From Pseudomonas solani (GTDB lineage: Bacteria; Pseudomonadota; Gammaproteobacteria; Pseudomonadales; Pseudomonadaceae): a DNA stretch of 64,000 nt. Location: the NCBI RefSeq assembly GCF_026072635.1, contig NZ_AP023081.1, forward strand, positions 2,874,501-2,938,500, given 5' to 3'. Positions 16,685 to 25,600 of the stretch are shown here, in pieces. The notes beneath the pieces are model-generated. The model saw nothing but the letters and a program-made list of their open reading frames with translations. It was not told the DNA's origin and ran no database searches. The position numbers and the translations under genes are program-made. Numbering within the stretch: position 1 is the first letter of the stretch; each line of letters starts with the position of its first letter.

Positions 16685-18237
16685 GACTTGAACTCCGCGT
16701 CAGCCTCTTCAACCACTGCTAACCCCATCACCTCCGCCATCAACTGCTTCTGCGCTGCCACTTCATCGCCAGCACCCAGCGCCTTCATAAGCTCTTCCAG
16801 CTCATGCAGCGCTTCGGTTAGTTCAGCCATGGCCTCGCCGGCCAGCACTTCCGGAGCGGGCAGGTCGGCGGCATCCAGGCGATCGGCATCCTTAAGCCAG
16901 CTGATATCCAGGGAGTCGCCACGCTCACGGATCTGCTCGCGGGTAAACACCCGGAAGCGGCTGAGTTCGCCGATAGCTTCGACATTCTCGGCTCGAGGGC
17001 TGTTGCCGTTGGGGTCATCCCCATAGGCCTCTTCAAAAGGCTTAAGGTGCTGGGCACCAAAGGGGCTACGTTTGCCGAAGCTGGGCATATTGCTGCGCAG
17101 GTCATAGACCCATACGCGCTGGGTGCAGCCTTGTTCCTGGCGCGGGTTGTCTGCGGTGCCTTTCTGAAAGAACAGCACATTAGTCTTCACGCCCTGGGCG
17201 TAGAAGATACCGGTGGGCAAGCGCAGGAGGGTGTGCAGGTTGCACTTGTCCATCAGATCGCGGCGCACCTCGGTGCCGACGCCGGCTTCAAACAGCACGT
17301 TGTCCGGCAGTACCACGGCGGCGCGGCCACCGGGTTTGAGGCCTCGGTAGATATGCTGAAGAAAGGCCAACTGCTTATTGCTGGTCTTGTAGGTGAGGTC
17401 GTCGCGGGTCGGGCCGCCGCCGCCCTTGGCGGTACCGAATGGCGGGTTAGAGAGAATCACCTCCACCTTGGGCAGGCTGGCGCCAACCTGGCCAAGGGCG
17501 TTGCCCAGGTGCACCACGCCTTCTTCGTCGCCTTCCATGCCGTGCAGCAGGGTGTTCATCAGGGCCAGACGGCGGGTGCCGGGTACCAGCTCGATGCCAA
17601 TGAAGGCCTTGTTGCGCTGGAAGCTGCGTTCCTTGTCATTGAGTTCGTATAGGTCGTCGGTGTGCTGCTTGATATAGGCATCGGCGGCAATCAGAAAGCC
17701 TGCGGTGCCGGCAGCCGGGTCCTGAATCACTTCGCCGGGCTGTGGCTTGATGCAGCGGATAATGCTGTCGATCAGCGGGCGCGGAGTGAAGTACTGGCCC
17801 GCGCCGGATTTTGTTTCGCTGGCGTTCTTTTCCAGCAGGCCTTCGTAGAGATCACCGAGGCCATCCTGGCGAGCGCTGAACCAGTCGATGCCGTCCAGGC
17901 TTTTGATCAACTGCTCCAAGTGGCGCGGCTCTTTCAGGCGCGTTTGCGCATCGGCATAGATAGCAGCGATCAGCGGGTCGGCGTTCTGACCGAGGTCGAG
18001 CAGGGTTTGCTTGTAGTAGGTCAGCAGGTTAAGGCCGGATTTACCCGCCAGATCCGGCCAGCGCGCCCCCTCGGGCAGCTTGTGGGCGAAGCTGCCGTTG
18101 TTCTGGACCTGCTCATATTCCATCTTGATGAACAGCAGCAGGACCAGCTCGGTGACGTAGTCGCTGTAGTTGATGCCGTCGTCGCGTAGTACGTCGCAGA
18201 GGTTCCAGAGCTTCTGGACGATATCGGAGTTGGTCAT
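16681..18237 (-). CDS. hsdM: Type I restriction-modification DNA methyltransferase HsdM
   Basis: The 518-residue N6-adenine methylase opens with the HsdM N-terminal helical domain (MTNSDIVQKLWNLCDVLRDDGINYSDYV). It carries the AdoMet motif DPAAGTAGFLIAADAYI at about residue 172 and the catalytic NPPF motif (LSNPPFGTAKGGG) at about 264. It methylates host DNA with HsdS to protect it from HsdR. ATG 18237 gives the family N-terminus. The ribosome site is poor; instead an 8-codon leader frame ends in an ATGA overlap with this start, and a perfect 13-bp inverted repeat lies just upstream, so expression may be controlled at translation. Confidence 0.95.
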   Translation of the reverse strand: MTNSDIVQKLWNLCDVLRDDGINYSDYVTELVLLLFIKMEYEQVQNNGSFAHKLPEGARWPDLAGKSGLNLLTYYKQTLLDLGQNADPLIAAIYADAQTRLKEPRHLEQLIKSLDGIDWFSARQDGLGDLYEGLLEKNASETKSGAGQYFTPRPLIDSIIRCIKPQPGEVIQDPAAGTAGFLIAADAYIKQHTDDLYELNDKERSFQRNKAFIGIELVPGTRRLALMNTLLHGMEGDEEGVVHLGNALGQVGASLPKVEVILSNPPFGTAKGGGGPTRDDLTYKTSNKQLAFLQHIYRGLKPGGRAAVVLPDNVLFEAGVGTEVRRDLMDKCNLHTLLRLPTGIFYAQGVKTNVLFFQKGTADNPRQEQGCTQRVWVYDLRSNMPSFGKRSPFGAQHLKPFEEAYGDDPNGNSPRAENVEAIGELSRFRVFTREQIRERGDSLDISWLKDADRLDAADLPAPEVLAGEAMAELTEALHELEELMKALGAGDEVAAQKQLMAEVMGLAVVEEADAEFKS

Positions 18238-18294
18238 GGGGTGATCTCTAATTGGTTCATGGCGTGAGCCGAATAGATCGGCTATTCGGCTCAC
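18234..18294 (-). promoter_or_regulatory. hsdM leader: 13-bp inverted repeat and 8-codon upstream frame
   Basis: GTGAGCCGAATAG (18264-18276) and CTATTCGGCTCAC (18282-18294) are perfect inverted arms around a 5-base loop. Directly downstream on the minus strand ATG 18260 opens a frame MNQLEITP whose TGA overlaps the hsdM ATG. No T-run follows, so it is not a terminator. A control site for the methylase gene is plausible. Confidence 0.5.
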
Positions 18295-18408
18295 CGGATT
18301 GAATGGGTGGCGCGCGCTTCTTACCTGGGCTTTGGGTAATGCCCCGCTCTATTTGGCCCGAGCTAGCTACGTATTCATGTCAATGGCTGGGTTACAAAAG
18401 GACTTCAC

Positions 18409-18543
18409 ATGAGGAAATTGACGGCCATAAAAACGCTTAATTGGTGCATAGCTGAAGCAGTCATAGGCATGGCGTGTGTTGCGCGCGAGGCTATGAAGCG
18501 ACGCTTCGTTTTGCAAGATATTTGGCACAGCAGAGATGAGTAG
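18409..18543 (+). CDS. Possible 44-residue small protein between hsdM and hsdR
   Basis: ATG 18409 has AAAGGA 6 bases upstream and opens a frame for MRKLTAIKTLNWCIAEAVIG followed by MACVAREAMKRRFVLQDIWH and SRDE. The product would be small, basic and partly amphipathic. It runs opposite to the restriction genes in a 430-base gap that holds no other convincing gene. I do not recognise a family. A 97-residue minus-strand frame over the same bases looks random. The ribosome site is the only positive evidence. Confidence 0.3.
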   Translation: MRKLTAIKTLNWCIAEAVIGMACVAREAMKRRFVLQDIWHSRDE

Positions 18544-18666
18544 GAGCGCCGGTGTGTCGTTCGCCTTGTTATAGGTGTGGTGAGTGTTTGGGGGCGAAAG
18601 GAAGTGTCCGCTGTCCCAGGACTGCGGACGCCTGCAGCCAGAAGAGAACGGGCACGTCAAGGCGCT

Positions 18667-21600
18667 TCACGCCGCCGACCATAGGTTGTCATTCAGGGCT
18701 TCCAGTACCTGATCCAGGTTGCCGCCCAGGTTGCGATCCAGCGCCTTGAGGCCGCCATCGTTACGGAATGCATCGTTGACCTGCTGCGGGTCGATGACCA
18801 CTTCATGCACCAGTTGCTTGGCCAGGCGATCCAGCCATTTGCGCTGTACGGGCGTCCAGGGCTGCAGTGCGTAGATTTTCTGCATAGCCATGGTCACGCG
18901 TTGGTCAAAGGGCAACAGGGCTTCGCCGATGGCGGCTTGGCGGATATAGCCAATGATGCTGGCGGCGATTTCCTGGTTGGTCTGATTGCGCCAGGCGCTT
19001 TTCAGGCTGGCTTCGCTGAAGCCGTGCTGGTCGAGTAGTAGGCGGACTTCGCGCAATTGCTCGCGGGTCAGATCCTTGGGGCGGTTGACCACAACGCCAA
19101 GGGCCGCTGACTGGTTGAGTTGGCTGCGAATAAAGTCGTTGAAGCTTTCCAAGTAGTCAGCTGGTTTCTGGTTGTATCCGTAGTTCTGCTCGCGTACCAG
19201 CAGTTCGTCGCTGTGGGTGGAGATAACCGGGTAGTTCTCCGAACCGAGCAGGGCACTGACGGAGGCGAGCTGGTTGAGCAGTTGGCTGTGTTGGCGGACA
19301 AAGTTGGCGGCTTGCTGCGGTCCAAGGTCGTGCAGGTGTTTATGTAACTGGGCCGGTTCAACGCCCCACACTTCTTTCAGCTCATCGAGCTTTTTCTTGA
19401 GCGTGGGTTTGTCCTGGGCCTTGTGCTGAGCCTTGCGCAGGATACGCATGACACGTTGGCTCAGTTGGTTGAGCACGTCATGGGCGTGGCTGCTGTCGTC
19501 GTGGCTACCGGGTGCGTCATGGCTGACTCCGCTGGTGAGTTCGCTGACCAGTTGTTCCAGGCTGATGTTGGGGTTCTTCACCAGGGGCTTCATGGTGTCG
19601 ACCGCTTCCAGGCTGGCGTAGAGATCGACGGGGTCGTAGATGCGGAATACGGTTTTGCCAATGTCGTCGCAGCGGCGGGTGGCGCGGCCTTTCATCTGCT
19701 CGTAGAGGATGCGAGAGCGCACTCGGCGCATAAACACCAGGTTGCAGATTTTCGGTACGTCGATACCTGTGGTGAGCAGGTCGACGGTGATGGCGATATT
19801 GGGGGTGGGCTCGTTCTTGTAGCGGCGAATCAGTTGCTCAACCTTGTCACTCTGACCGGTGATGATGCGCACGGCAGCTTCGTTGTATTGCTCGCTGTAG
19901 GCCTGTTTGAATGCATCGTCGAGCAGGTTTTTGACCCGTTCGGCGTGGGCCTGATTGACACAGAAGATCATGGTCTTCTCTTCGCCAAAGGGGTCCAGCT
20001 CCTTGGCCAGCTCATCGCAGATGACTTTGTCGAAGGCCGGGGTGATCACGCGGCGGTTGAACGATTCGATGTTGAAGGTGAGCTCATCTTCCAGCTCAGC
20101 TACGTCGACTTCGCCGGTTTGGGTGTTGATGACGCTGACCGACTCGCCTTTCTCGAAGCGGATGCCGTGCTTGCTGAGCTGGGTTTCGTAGCGGATCGGC
20201 GGTTCGTGATCCACCAGCCAGTCGTCCGCTACGGCCTCGCGGTAGCTATAGGTGAATACCGGTTTGCCGAAGATTTCGCTGGTGTGCTTGGCCGGGGTGG
20301 CTGTCAGACCGATGCGGCAGGCATCGAAGTGGTCGAGAACGCGGCGGTATTGCGAGAGGTACTGACTGTGATCGCGCACGGCCAACTCGCCCTCGGTCAT
20401 CTCCTGATCAAGGGTGTAACCCCGGTGGGCTTCGTCCACGATGACGCAGTCGAATTCGCCCACGGGCGGCGGGTTGTCCGAGCGGAAAATGCGGCTGACC
20501 ATAGCCTGCACGGTGGCCACTTGAATGCGGGTTTCCGCTTCGGCAGCCATGTCACCCAGCTCTTTTATGTCGTAGATCTGTGCCAGGGTGTGGTTTTGCT
20601 CAAGCGTTGTGTCGTTGAACGAGTCGATGGCCTGCTGGCCGAGGGCGCTGCGATCAACCAGAAAGAGGATGCGCTTGAAGCGCTCGGCTTTCAGGAATCG
20701 GTACATCAGGCCAATGATGGTGCGGGTTTTACCGGTGCCGGTGGCCATGGCCAGCAGGCAGTCACGCTGATTGTTGGCCAGGGCCTGCTCTACGGCCTGG
20801 ATGGCTTTCTCTTGGTAGTCGCGCAGCTTGAGGTAGGAGAAGCCTTCGGTCTTGAGCTTGGCTTCGGCCTCTGCCTGGCTGCGTTTGAGCAGATCAAGCA
20901 GATCATTCGGGGTGTGGAAGTCTGGCAGTGGCCGGCGAGTGTTGGCTGGGCTGCGTAGATCACGGAACCAAGTACCTGACTGTTCGGCAAGCTGTTTGAT
21001 GTAGGGCCTGCCGTTGCAGGCGAAGGCAAAGGGCACGCGGAAGTGGCCACCCTGGCCGTCGCTCCAGGGCTGCGCTTGACCGGCCTGTAGCCAGGGCAAC
21101 TGATGCTCGGCGGCGAGGTTGAACTCGCGGGCATAGCGCTCGGCCTGGGGGATGCGGTCGGCGATGTTGATGCGCTTGCGCTTGGCCTCAACGATGGCGA
21201 TTGGCGTGAGACCAGCGAATAGTACGTAGTCGGCGCAAGCCTTGGCGCTGCTGGTGGGCCATTCGGCGATGGCTTTGTTCTTACCCTTCTCGGGGCGTGC
21301 GCCCTTGCTGTAAGTGAGGTCGAGAGAGTCGGCTTCCCAGCCGGCGTCGATCAACTGCTGGTCGATCAATATGCGGGTGAGGTCTTCATTCAGATCAAAG
21401 CTGCTGGTCGCGTGCATGGTGCAGTGCATGACCTGCTGCGCAGCTTGCGGCTGAGTCAACAGCTGTATCTGCAGGGCTTTGATGCGTTGCTCGTGTTCAC
21501 TGCGTAGCTCGCGCAGGGCGGCTTCATGTTCAGCCGCCAGTTGCTTATGGCCGCGCGATTCGGCGTCCATTTGTTCGGCGAGTACGGCGTATTCCTCGGC

Positions 21601-22140
21601 TTCACGCTTATGCAGCTCTGCCAGCTGTTGGTTGCTTTCCAACTGCTGTGTGGATTCGTCCAATTGCGCCTTGAGTTGTTCGATCTGGCTCTGAAGGTCG
21701 CGTAGCGGAGCGCTGGGGTCGCTCGGGGTGACGAAGGGGCCGGGTTTGAAGGTGCGGGCGTTCTTGCTGAAGGACTGGTGATACCAGATGGCCAGAGCGC
21801 GGGCTACCTTTAGCCCATCCATGGCCTCGCGGTGCCGGGTACGGAATTCGTGGGTGGCCTTGTTGCCTTCGACGCGCAGAGTACGGAAAAGGCTGCAGAT
21901 GTTCTGATCCAGCTGGATTTCGCGGCTGAGTTTGTAGAGTAGATCGGCCTGCGTGGTGTTGGCGTCGAACTCGATACCGGCGCGGCTAGCCAGATCTTGG
22001 GCCAATGCTTCTCCCAACTGGCGCAGCTTGATCAGTGTGGTGTTGGGATCGGCGGCGAATACTTGTTCAGCGGTGCTGGCTAGTTGCAGGAATAGCGGGT
22101 CGTGTTCCTGAAGAAAAGCGAAGTTACTACTGGCTTCCAT
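18667..22140 (-). CDS. hsdR: Type I restriction enzyme R subunit HsdR
   Basis: The 1,157-residue subunit translocates DNA and cuts it. The N-terminal part (about 1-140) looks like the DUF4145 domain (NKATHEFRTRHREAMDGLKV), a coiled coil follows (about 150-235), then the nuclease region with an IAIVEAKRKR motif. The SF2 helicase core has Walker A ATGTGKT at about 463, DEAH at about 566, LTATPAK and the late QMKGRATRRCD. The ATG at 22140 has AAAGGA upstream; an upstream in-frame ATG at 22164 lacks one. It is transcribed first, but 430 bases separate it from hsdM, so it may have a separate transcript from hsdM-hsdS-ptuAB. Confidence 0.95.
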   Translation of the reverse strand: MEASSNFAFLQEHDPLFLQLASTAEQVFAADPNTTLIKLRQLGEALAQDLASRAGIEFDANTTQADLLYKLSREIQLDQNICSLFRTLRVEGNKATHEFRTRHREAMDGLKVARALAIWYHQSFSKNARTFKPGPFVTPSDPSAPLRDLQSQIEQLKAQLDESTQQLESNQQLAELHKREAEEYAVLAEQMDAESRGHKQLAAEHEAALRELRSEHEQRIKALQIQLLTQPQAAQQVMHCTMHATSSFDLNEDLTRILIDQQLIDAGWEADSLDLTYSKGARPEKGKNKAIAEWPTSSAKACADYVLFAGLTPIAIVEAKRKRINIADRIPQAERYAREFNLAAEHQLPWLQAGQAQPWSDGQGGHFRVPFAFACNGRPYIKQLAEQSGTWFRDLRSPANTRRPLPDFHTPNDLLDLLKRSQAEAEAKLKTEGFSYLKLRDYQEKAIQAVEQALANNQRDCLLAMATGTGKTRTIIGLMYRFLKAERFKRILFLVDRSALGQQAIDSFNDTTLEQNHTLAQIYDIKELGDMAAEAETRIQVATVQAMVSRIFRSDNPPPVGEFDCVIVDEAHRGYTLDQEMTEGELAVRDHSQYLSQYRRVLDHFDACRIGLTATPAKHTSEIFGKPVFTYSYREAVADDWLVDHEPPIRYETQLSKHGIRFEKGESVSVINTQTGEVDVAELEDELTFNIESFNRRVITPAFDKVICDELAKELDPFGEEKTMIFCVNQAHAERVKNLLDDAFKQAYSEQYNEAAVRIITGQSDKVEQLIRRYKNEPTPNIAITVDLLTTGIDVPKICNLVFMRRVRSRILYEQMKGRATRRCDDIGKTVFRIYDPVDLYASLEAVDTMKPLVKNPNISLEQLVSELTSGVSHDAPGSHDDSSHAHDVLNQLSQRVMRILRKAQHKAQDKPTLKKKLDELKEVWGVEPAQLHKHLHDLGPQQAANFVRQHSQLLNQLASVSALLGSENYPVISTHSDELLVREQNYGYNQKPADYLESFNDFIRSQLNQSAALGVVVNRPKDLTREQLREVRLLLDQHGFSEASLKSAWRNQTNQEIAASIIGYIRQAAIGEALLPFDQRVTMAMQKIYALQPWTPVQRKWLDRLAKQLVHEVVIDPQQVNDAFRNDGGLKALDRNLGGNLDQVLEALNDNLWSAA

Positions 22141-22238
22141 GGTCGATCCTTTGAACCCATTCACCTAGCTGCGCCAAATTGGGATCCATTGCGCAGAATT
22201 TCAGGAAGCTTACTCAAGGCGGAGGGGCAAGGGGAGCA

Positions 22239-22259
22239 AAAATTTAGCGGCTAAATTTT
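22239..22259. promoter_or_regulatory. Perfect 9-bp-arm palindrome upstream of hsdR
   Basis: AAAATTTAG-CGG-CTAAATTTT lies about 100 bases before the hsdR start. Its symmetry and AT-richness suit a regulator binding site; no local control protein gene is present. Confidence 0.45.
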
Positions 22260-22529
22260 GGACTTTCGCTTTTCCCCCTTTCTGTTGCCGGGGCTTCGTG
22301 AAGGCCTGCCGGTTGCTTTAGATTTTACTGTTCGATGAAGAGTGTCAGTTGCTTGGCCGGCCGGTTTTGCGTTCTAAGGCCTCCTAAGTAATGGCTGCCG
22401 TTTTGGCGATGGTGGCTATATTCCAGCTTCAAAGGAAGGTACCGCTGTACTGGGACTGCACTGAATTTTTCTATCGGACTGTTAAATGTGCATTCGTCGT
22501 GCGTCTCAGGTGCCAATGACGACGCCAAG

Positions 22530-22551
22530 GCCGCGCAATGCGCGGCTTTTT
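22530..22551 (+). terminator. Hairpin terminator without an upstream plus-strand gene
   Basis: GCCGCGC-AAT-GCGCGGC followed by TTTTT. The same 17-base hairpin occurs beside the tRNA-Ile2 gene at 33818-33834. The T-run points it to the plus strand, where no gene precedes it. Confidence 0.7.
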
Positions 22552-22606
22552 GTTGAGTGGCGTAGCGTGGGGACTGTTGCTCATCGGTCCTGGATGTTGT
22601 CCATCC

Positions 22607-25600
22607 CTAATAGATAGCCTCCATGCCAACGGGAAGCCGCATGCCGCCCGCTTCGACCTGCAGCAGGTTGGCGTCCGCCCGCTCCTCCGGCACCGCGCGT
22701 TTTTCAGCGGGGACCATGAGCGACCAGGCCACGTCGTAGCGGGGGCCCGGGTTGGCGGAGGTGTCGGGGCCGGGGATGGGGGCCACCGGCTCGATGGTGC
22801 CGACGGCGCCGCTCGCCTGGGCGATCTGGTAGCCGTAGACCGGTTTGCCGCCGTTCTCGGCGCTGGTGATGCCCAGGCCGCTGGAGGTCACCGTCTTGCC
22901 GGTGCCGACGCCGGGGGTGTCGTAGTGGCCGGTGGTCGGTGTGTGGAGCGCCACGGTGTCGCCGTCGATGGTGCCGGACACGGCGTAGTTGCCGGCAGCC
23001 AGGGTGGCGGCGGTGGTGCCGTCGTAGGGCTTGGTGACGTTGCCGACGAGCTGGGCGGTGAGGGTGGGTGCCAGGCTGTAGAGGAAGCCGTTGCCGGCGC
23101 CCGCGACGGTGCTGCTGCCGTAGCTGGCGTTGTATTGCTTGAAGTCGTAGGCCAGGCCGCCACGGGTATCGCCCGCCGGGTTCGCCGACCAGACCAGCCA
23201 GCGCCCGTTGGGCGTGGCCAGGGCGTTGGCGCCTGCGTTGTTGTTGAAGGCCTGGCCGGCCAGTTCGATGGCGGTGCCGGTGGCCTGGGAGGTGATGCCG
23301 GCGTTGAGGGTCAGGCGGTTGCCGGCCACCAGCTTGAGGGCGCCGTCCACGGCGATGGCGCTGTTGACGGTGATGTCGTTGCTGGCCTGGAGGGTCAGGG
23401 TGCTGCCGGCGACGGCGGCCTTGGCGATGGCGCCCGGGCTCACCATCTGGTCGCCGGCGCTGTTGTTCAGGGTGTCGGCCAGGTCGGCGCCGCGCTGCAC
23501 CAGCCACAGGCTGCCGGCGCCGCTCTGGCCGTCGACGGTGGCCTGTGGCGAGCGCACCAGGAAGTCGTTGCCGGCCAGCAGCTGGATGCCGCCGGAGCTG
23601 ATCTGGTCGCCGGCCTGCAGGCCGACCAGGGCGTTGCGGGCGGAAGCGTAGCCCACCAGGCCGGTGCTGCCGCTGCCGATCGCGACGGCGCCCAGGTCGG
23701 GCGTGGAGCCGGTGCCCCAGTTGAAGTAGGGCACCAGGTAGTCGTGGTTGGGCAGTACGTAGACCCCGAGCGGGTCAGGCGATGGGTGGCGGAGCCATAG
23801 AAGGTGTTGCTGGCGTCGGTCAGGCCGGTCAGGGGCGCATCGCTGTCGATGAAGGTGATGGAGCCGGCGCCGGCGCTGCCGTCCGGATTCTTGGCGGAGT
23901 AGCCGTAGATCACGAAATGGCCGTTGCCCAGGTCGAGCACGCCGCCTTCGGCGCCCAGCGAGGCCAGGCGGTAGCCGCCGACCAGGGCGTTGCTCGGGGA
24001 GATGCTGCCGACGAAGCTGCCGTCGTTGCTGCCCACCGCGACGTAGCCCTGGCGGTTGCCCCAGAAGGGGCTGTTGAGGACGAACTTGCCGTTGCTCAGG
24101 AGCGTGATGCCGGGGTCCAGGGTGCCGACCATTGCATTGCTGCTGTCGAAGGTGCCGGTGCTGGCGGCGCCGCCGGTGCGCCACGCCACGTTCCCCGACC
24201 CGTCGTGCCACCGGGCGTTGCGGATCAGGTAGTTGCCGCCTGCCAGGGGGATGATGCCGCCGTTGCCCACTTCGTCGTCATCGAGGTCGCCCACCATGGA
24301 GTTGGCGGCCGATACGGCGCCGACGGTACTGCCGTTGCCGTTGGCCCAGGTGACCGCGCCGACCCGGCTGAGGCCGTTGAGGACGTCGTTCCAGTGCTGG
24401 CTGGTGACCACGTAGTGGCCATTGGTGAGGGCGGTGGCGGAGAGGCCCACATGGTCGTAGGCCGTGGTGCCCACCAGGGAGTTGCCGGCGTTGATGAGGC
24501 CGACCGTGCCGCCGCTGCCGTTGCCCCAGGTGGAGGCGCCCACTTCGGGGTTGATGCCGTCGCTCCAGTAGGGGCTGCTGACCACGTAGTGGCCGTTGCC
24601 GAGGGCGGTGGACGCCTGGCCGACCCGGTCGTATGCCAGGCTGCCCACCAGGGAGTTGGCGGCGCTGATGGCGCCTGCGGTGCCGCCGTTGCCGTTGCCC
24701 CAGGTGGCGGCGCCCACCTCGGGGTTGAGGCCGTCGCTCCAGTAGGGGCTGTTCACCACGTAGTGGCCGTTGGCGAGGACGGTGACCCCGTGGCTGCCGA
24801 CCCGGTCGTTGGCGGTGCTGCCGACCAGGGAGTTGCCGGCGCCGATGACACCGGCGGTGGGGCCGGTGCCGCTCATCCAGCTGGCGGCGCCGGCGCTGCC
24901 GTTCCAGTAGCCGCTGGTGACCACCACGTTGCCGTTGCCCAGTTCCGTGTAGCTGGGTTTGTCGCCGTAGGGGTGGTTGGAGACGTAGCCGACCCGGTCT
25001 GCCGCGGAGCTGCCGATCAGGGAGTTGCTCGCGTCCACCACGCCGGTGGTGGCGGTGGAGCCGCTCATCCAGGTGACGGCGCCGGTGTCGATCTGCGGGG
25101 TGAGGTGCCAGTGCTTGCTGAAGACCAGGACGTTGCCGTTGCCGAGGCTGACGATGCCGCTGTTGAGGTTGCTGTCGGTGCCGAGGAAGTCGTTGGTGCT
25201 GCTGCCGACCATGGAGTTGCTGGCGCCGATCACGCCGGCCGTGGGGCCGGTGCCGCTCAGCCAGCTGACGGCGCCGGCATCGACGGCGGCGCCGTTGTCC
25301 CAGACGCTGCTCCAGGTGATCGCGTTGCCCTGGTTCAGGGCCAGGACGTTGGTGCCGATGTAGTCGTCGGCGCTGCTGCCGACCAGCGAGTTGGCGGCGC
25401 TGACGACGCCCGTCAGGGCCAGGTTGGCGTAGCCGTAGGTGACGGCGCCGGCGTTGGTCGCGCTGCCGTTGTTCCAGAACCTGGAGCCGATGATGTAGTT
25501 GCCGTTGGTGAGCGTGGTGAGGGAATGGCCCACGCGGTCGTTGGTGCTGCTGCCGGTGAGGGAGTTGGCGCTGGTGACGAACCCGGAAAGGCCGGTGGTG

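Larger units (their letters stand above)
22141..22606. other. Intergenic region upstream of hsdR
   Basis: These 466 bases hold the palindrome at 22239-22259 and a hairpin terminator at 22530-22551. A 67-residue minus-strand frame (22325-22528) has no recognisable features and no ribosome site, so I do not call it. The stretch is AT-richer than its right-hand neighbour and marks the join between the restriction genes and the secretion locus. Confidence 0.6.

Noticed and set aside
18367..18660. 97-residue minus-strand frame between hsdR and hsdM
   Set aside because: Random composition and no ribosome site; the region is better described as intergenic with a doubtful plus-strand 44-residue frame.
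19423..20958. 511-residue plus-strand frame opposite hsdR
   Set aside because: Lies over the helicase core of hsdR and has no own signals.
22325..22528. 67-residue minus-strand frame upstream of hsdR
   Set aside because: No ribosome site, no recognisable domain, and it would lie over the promoter region.
23772..23790. Heptamer (CTGACCC) contraction as cause of the distal tpsA frameshift
   Set aside because: A single missing C in the run explains the frame equally well and fits the pattern at the other four sites.
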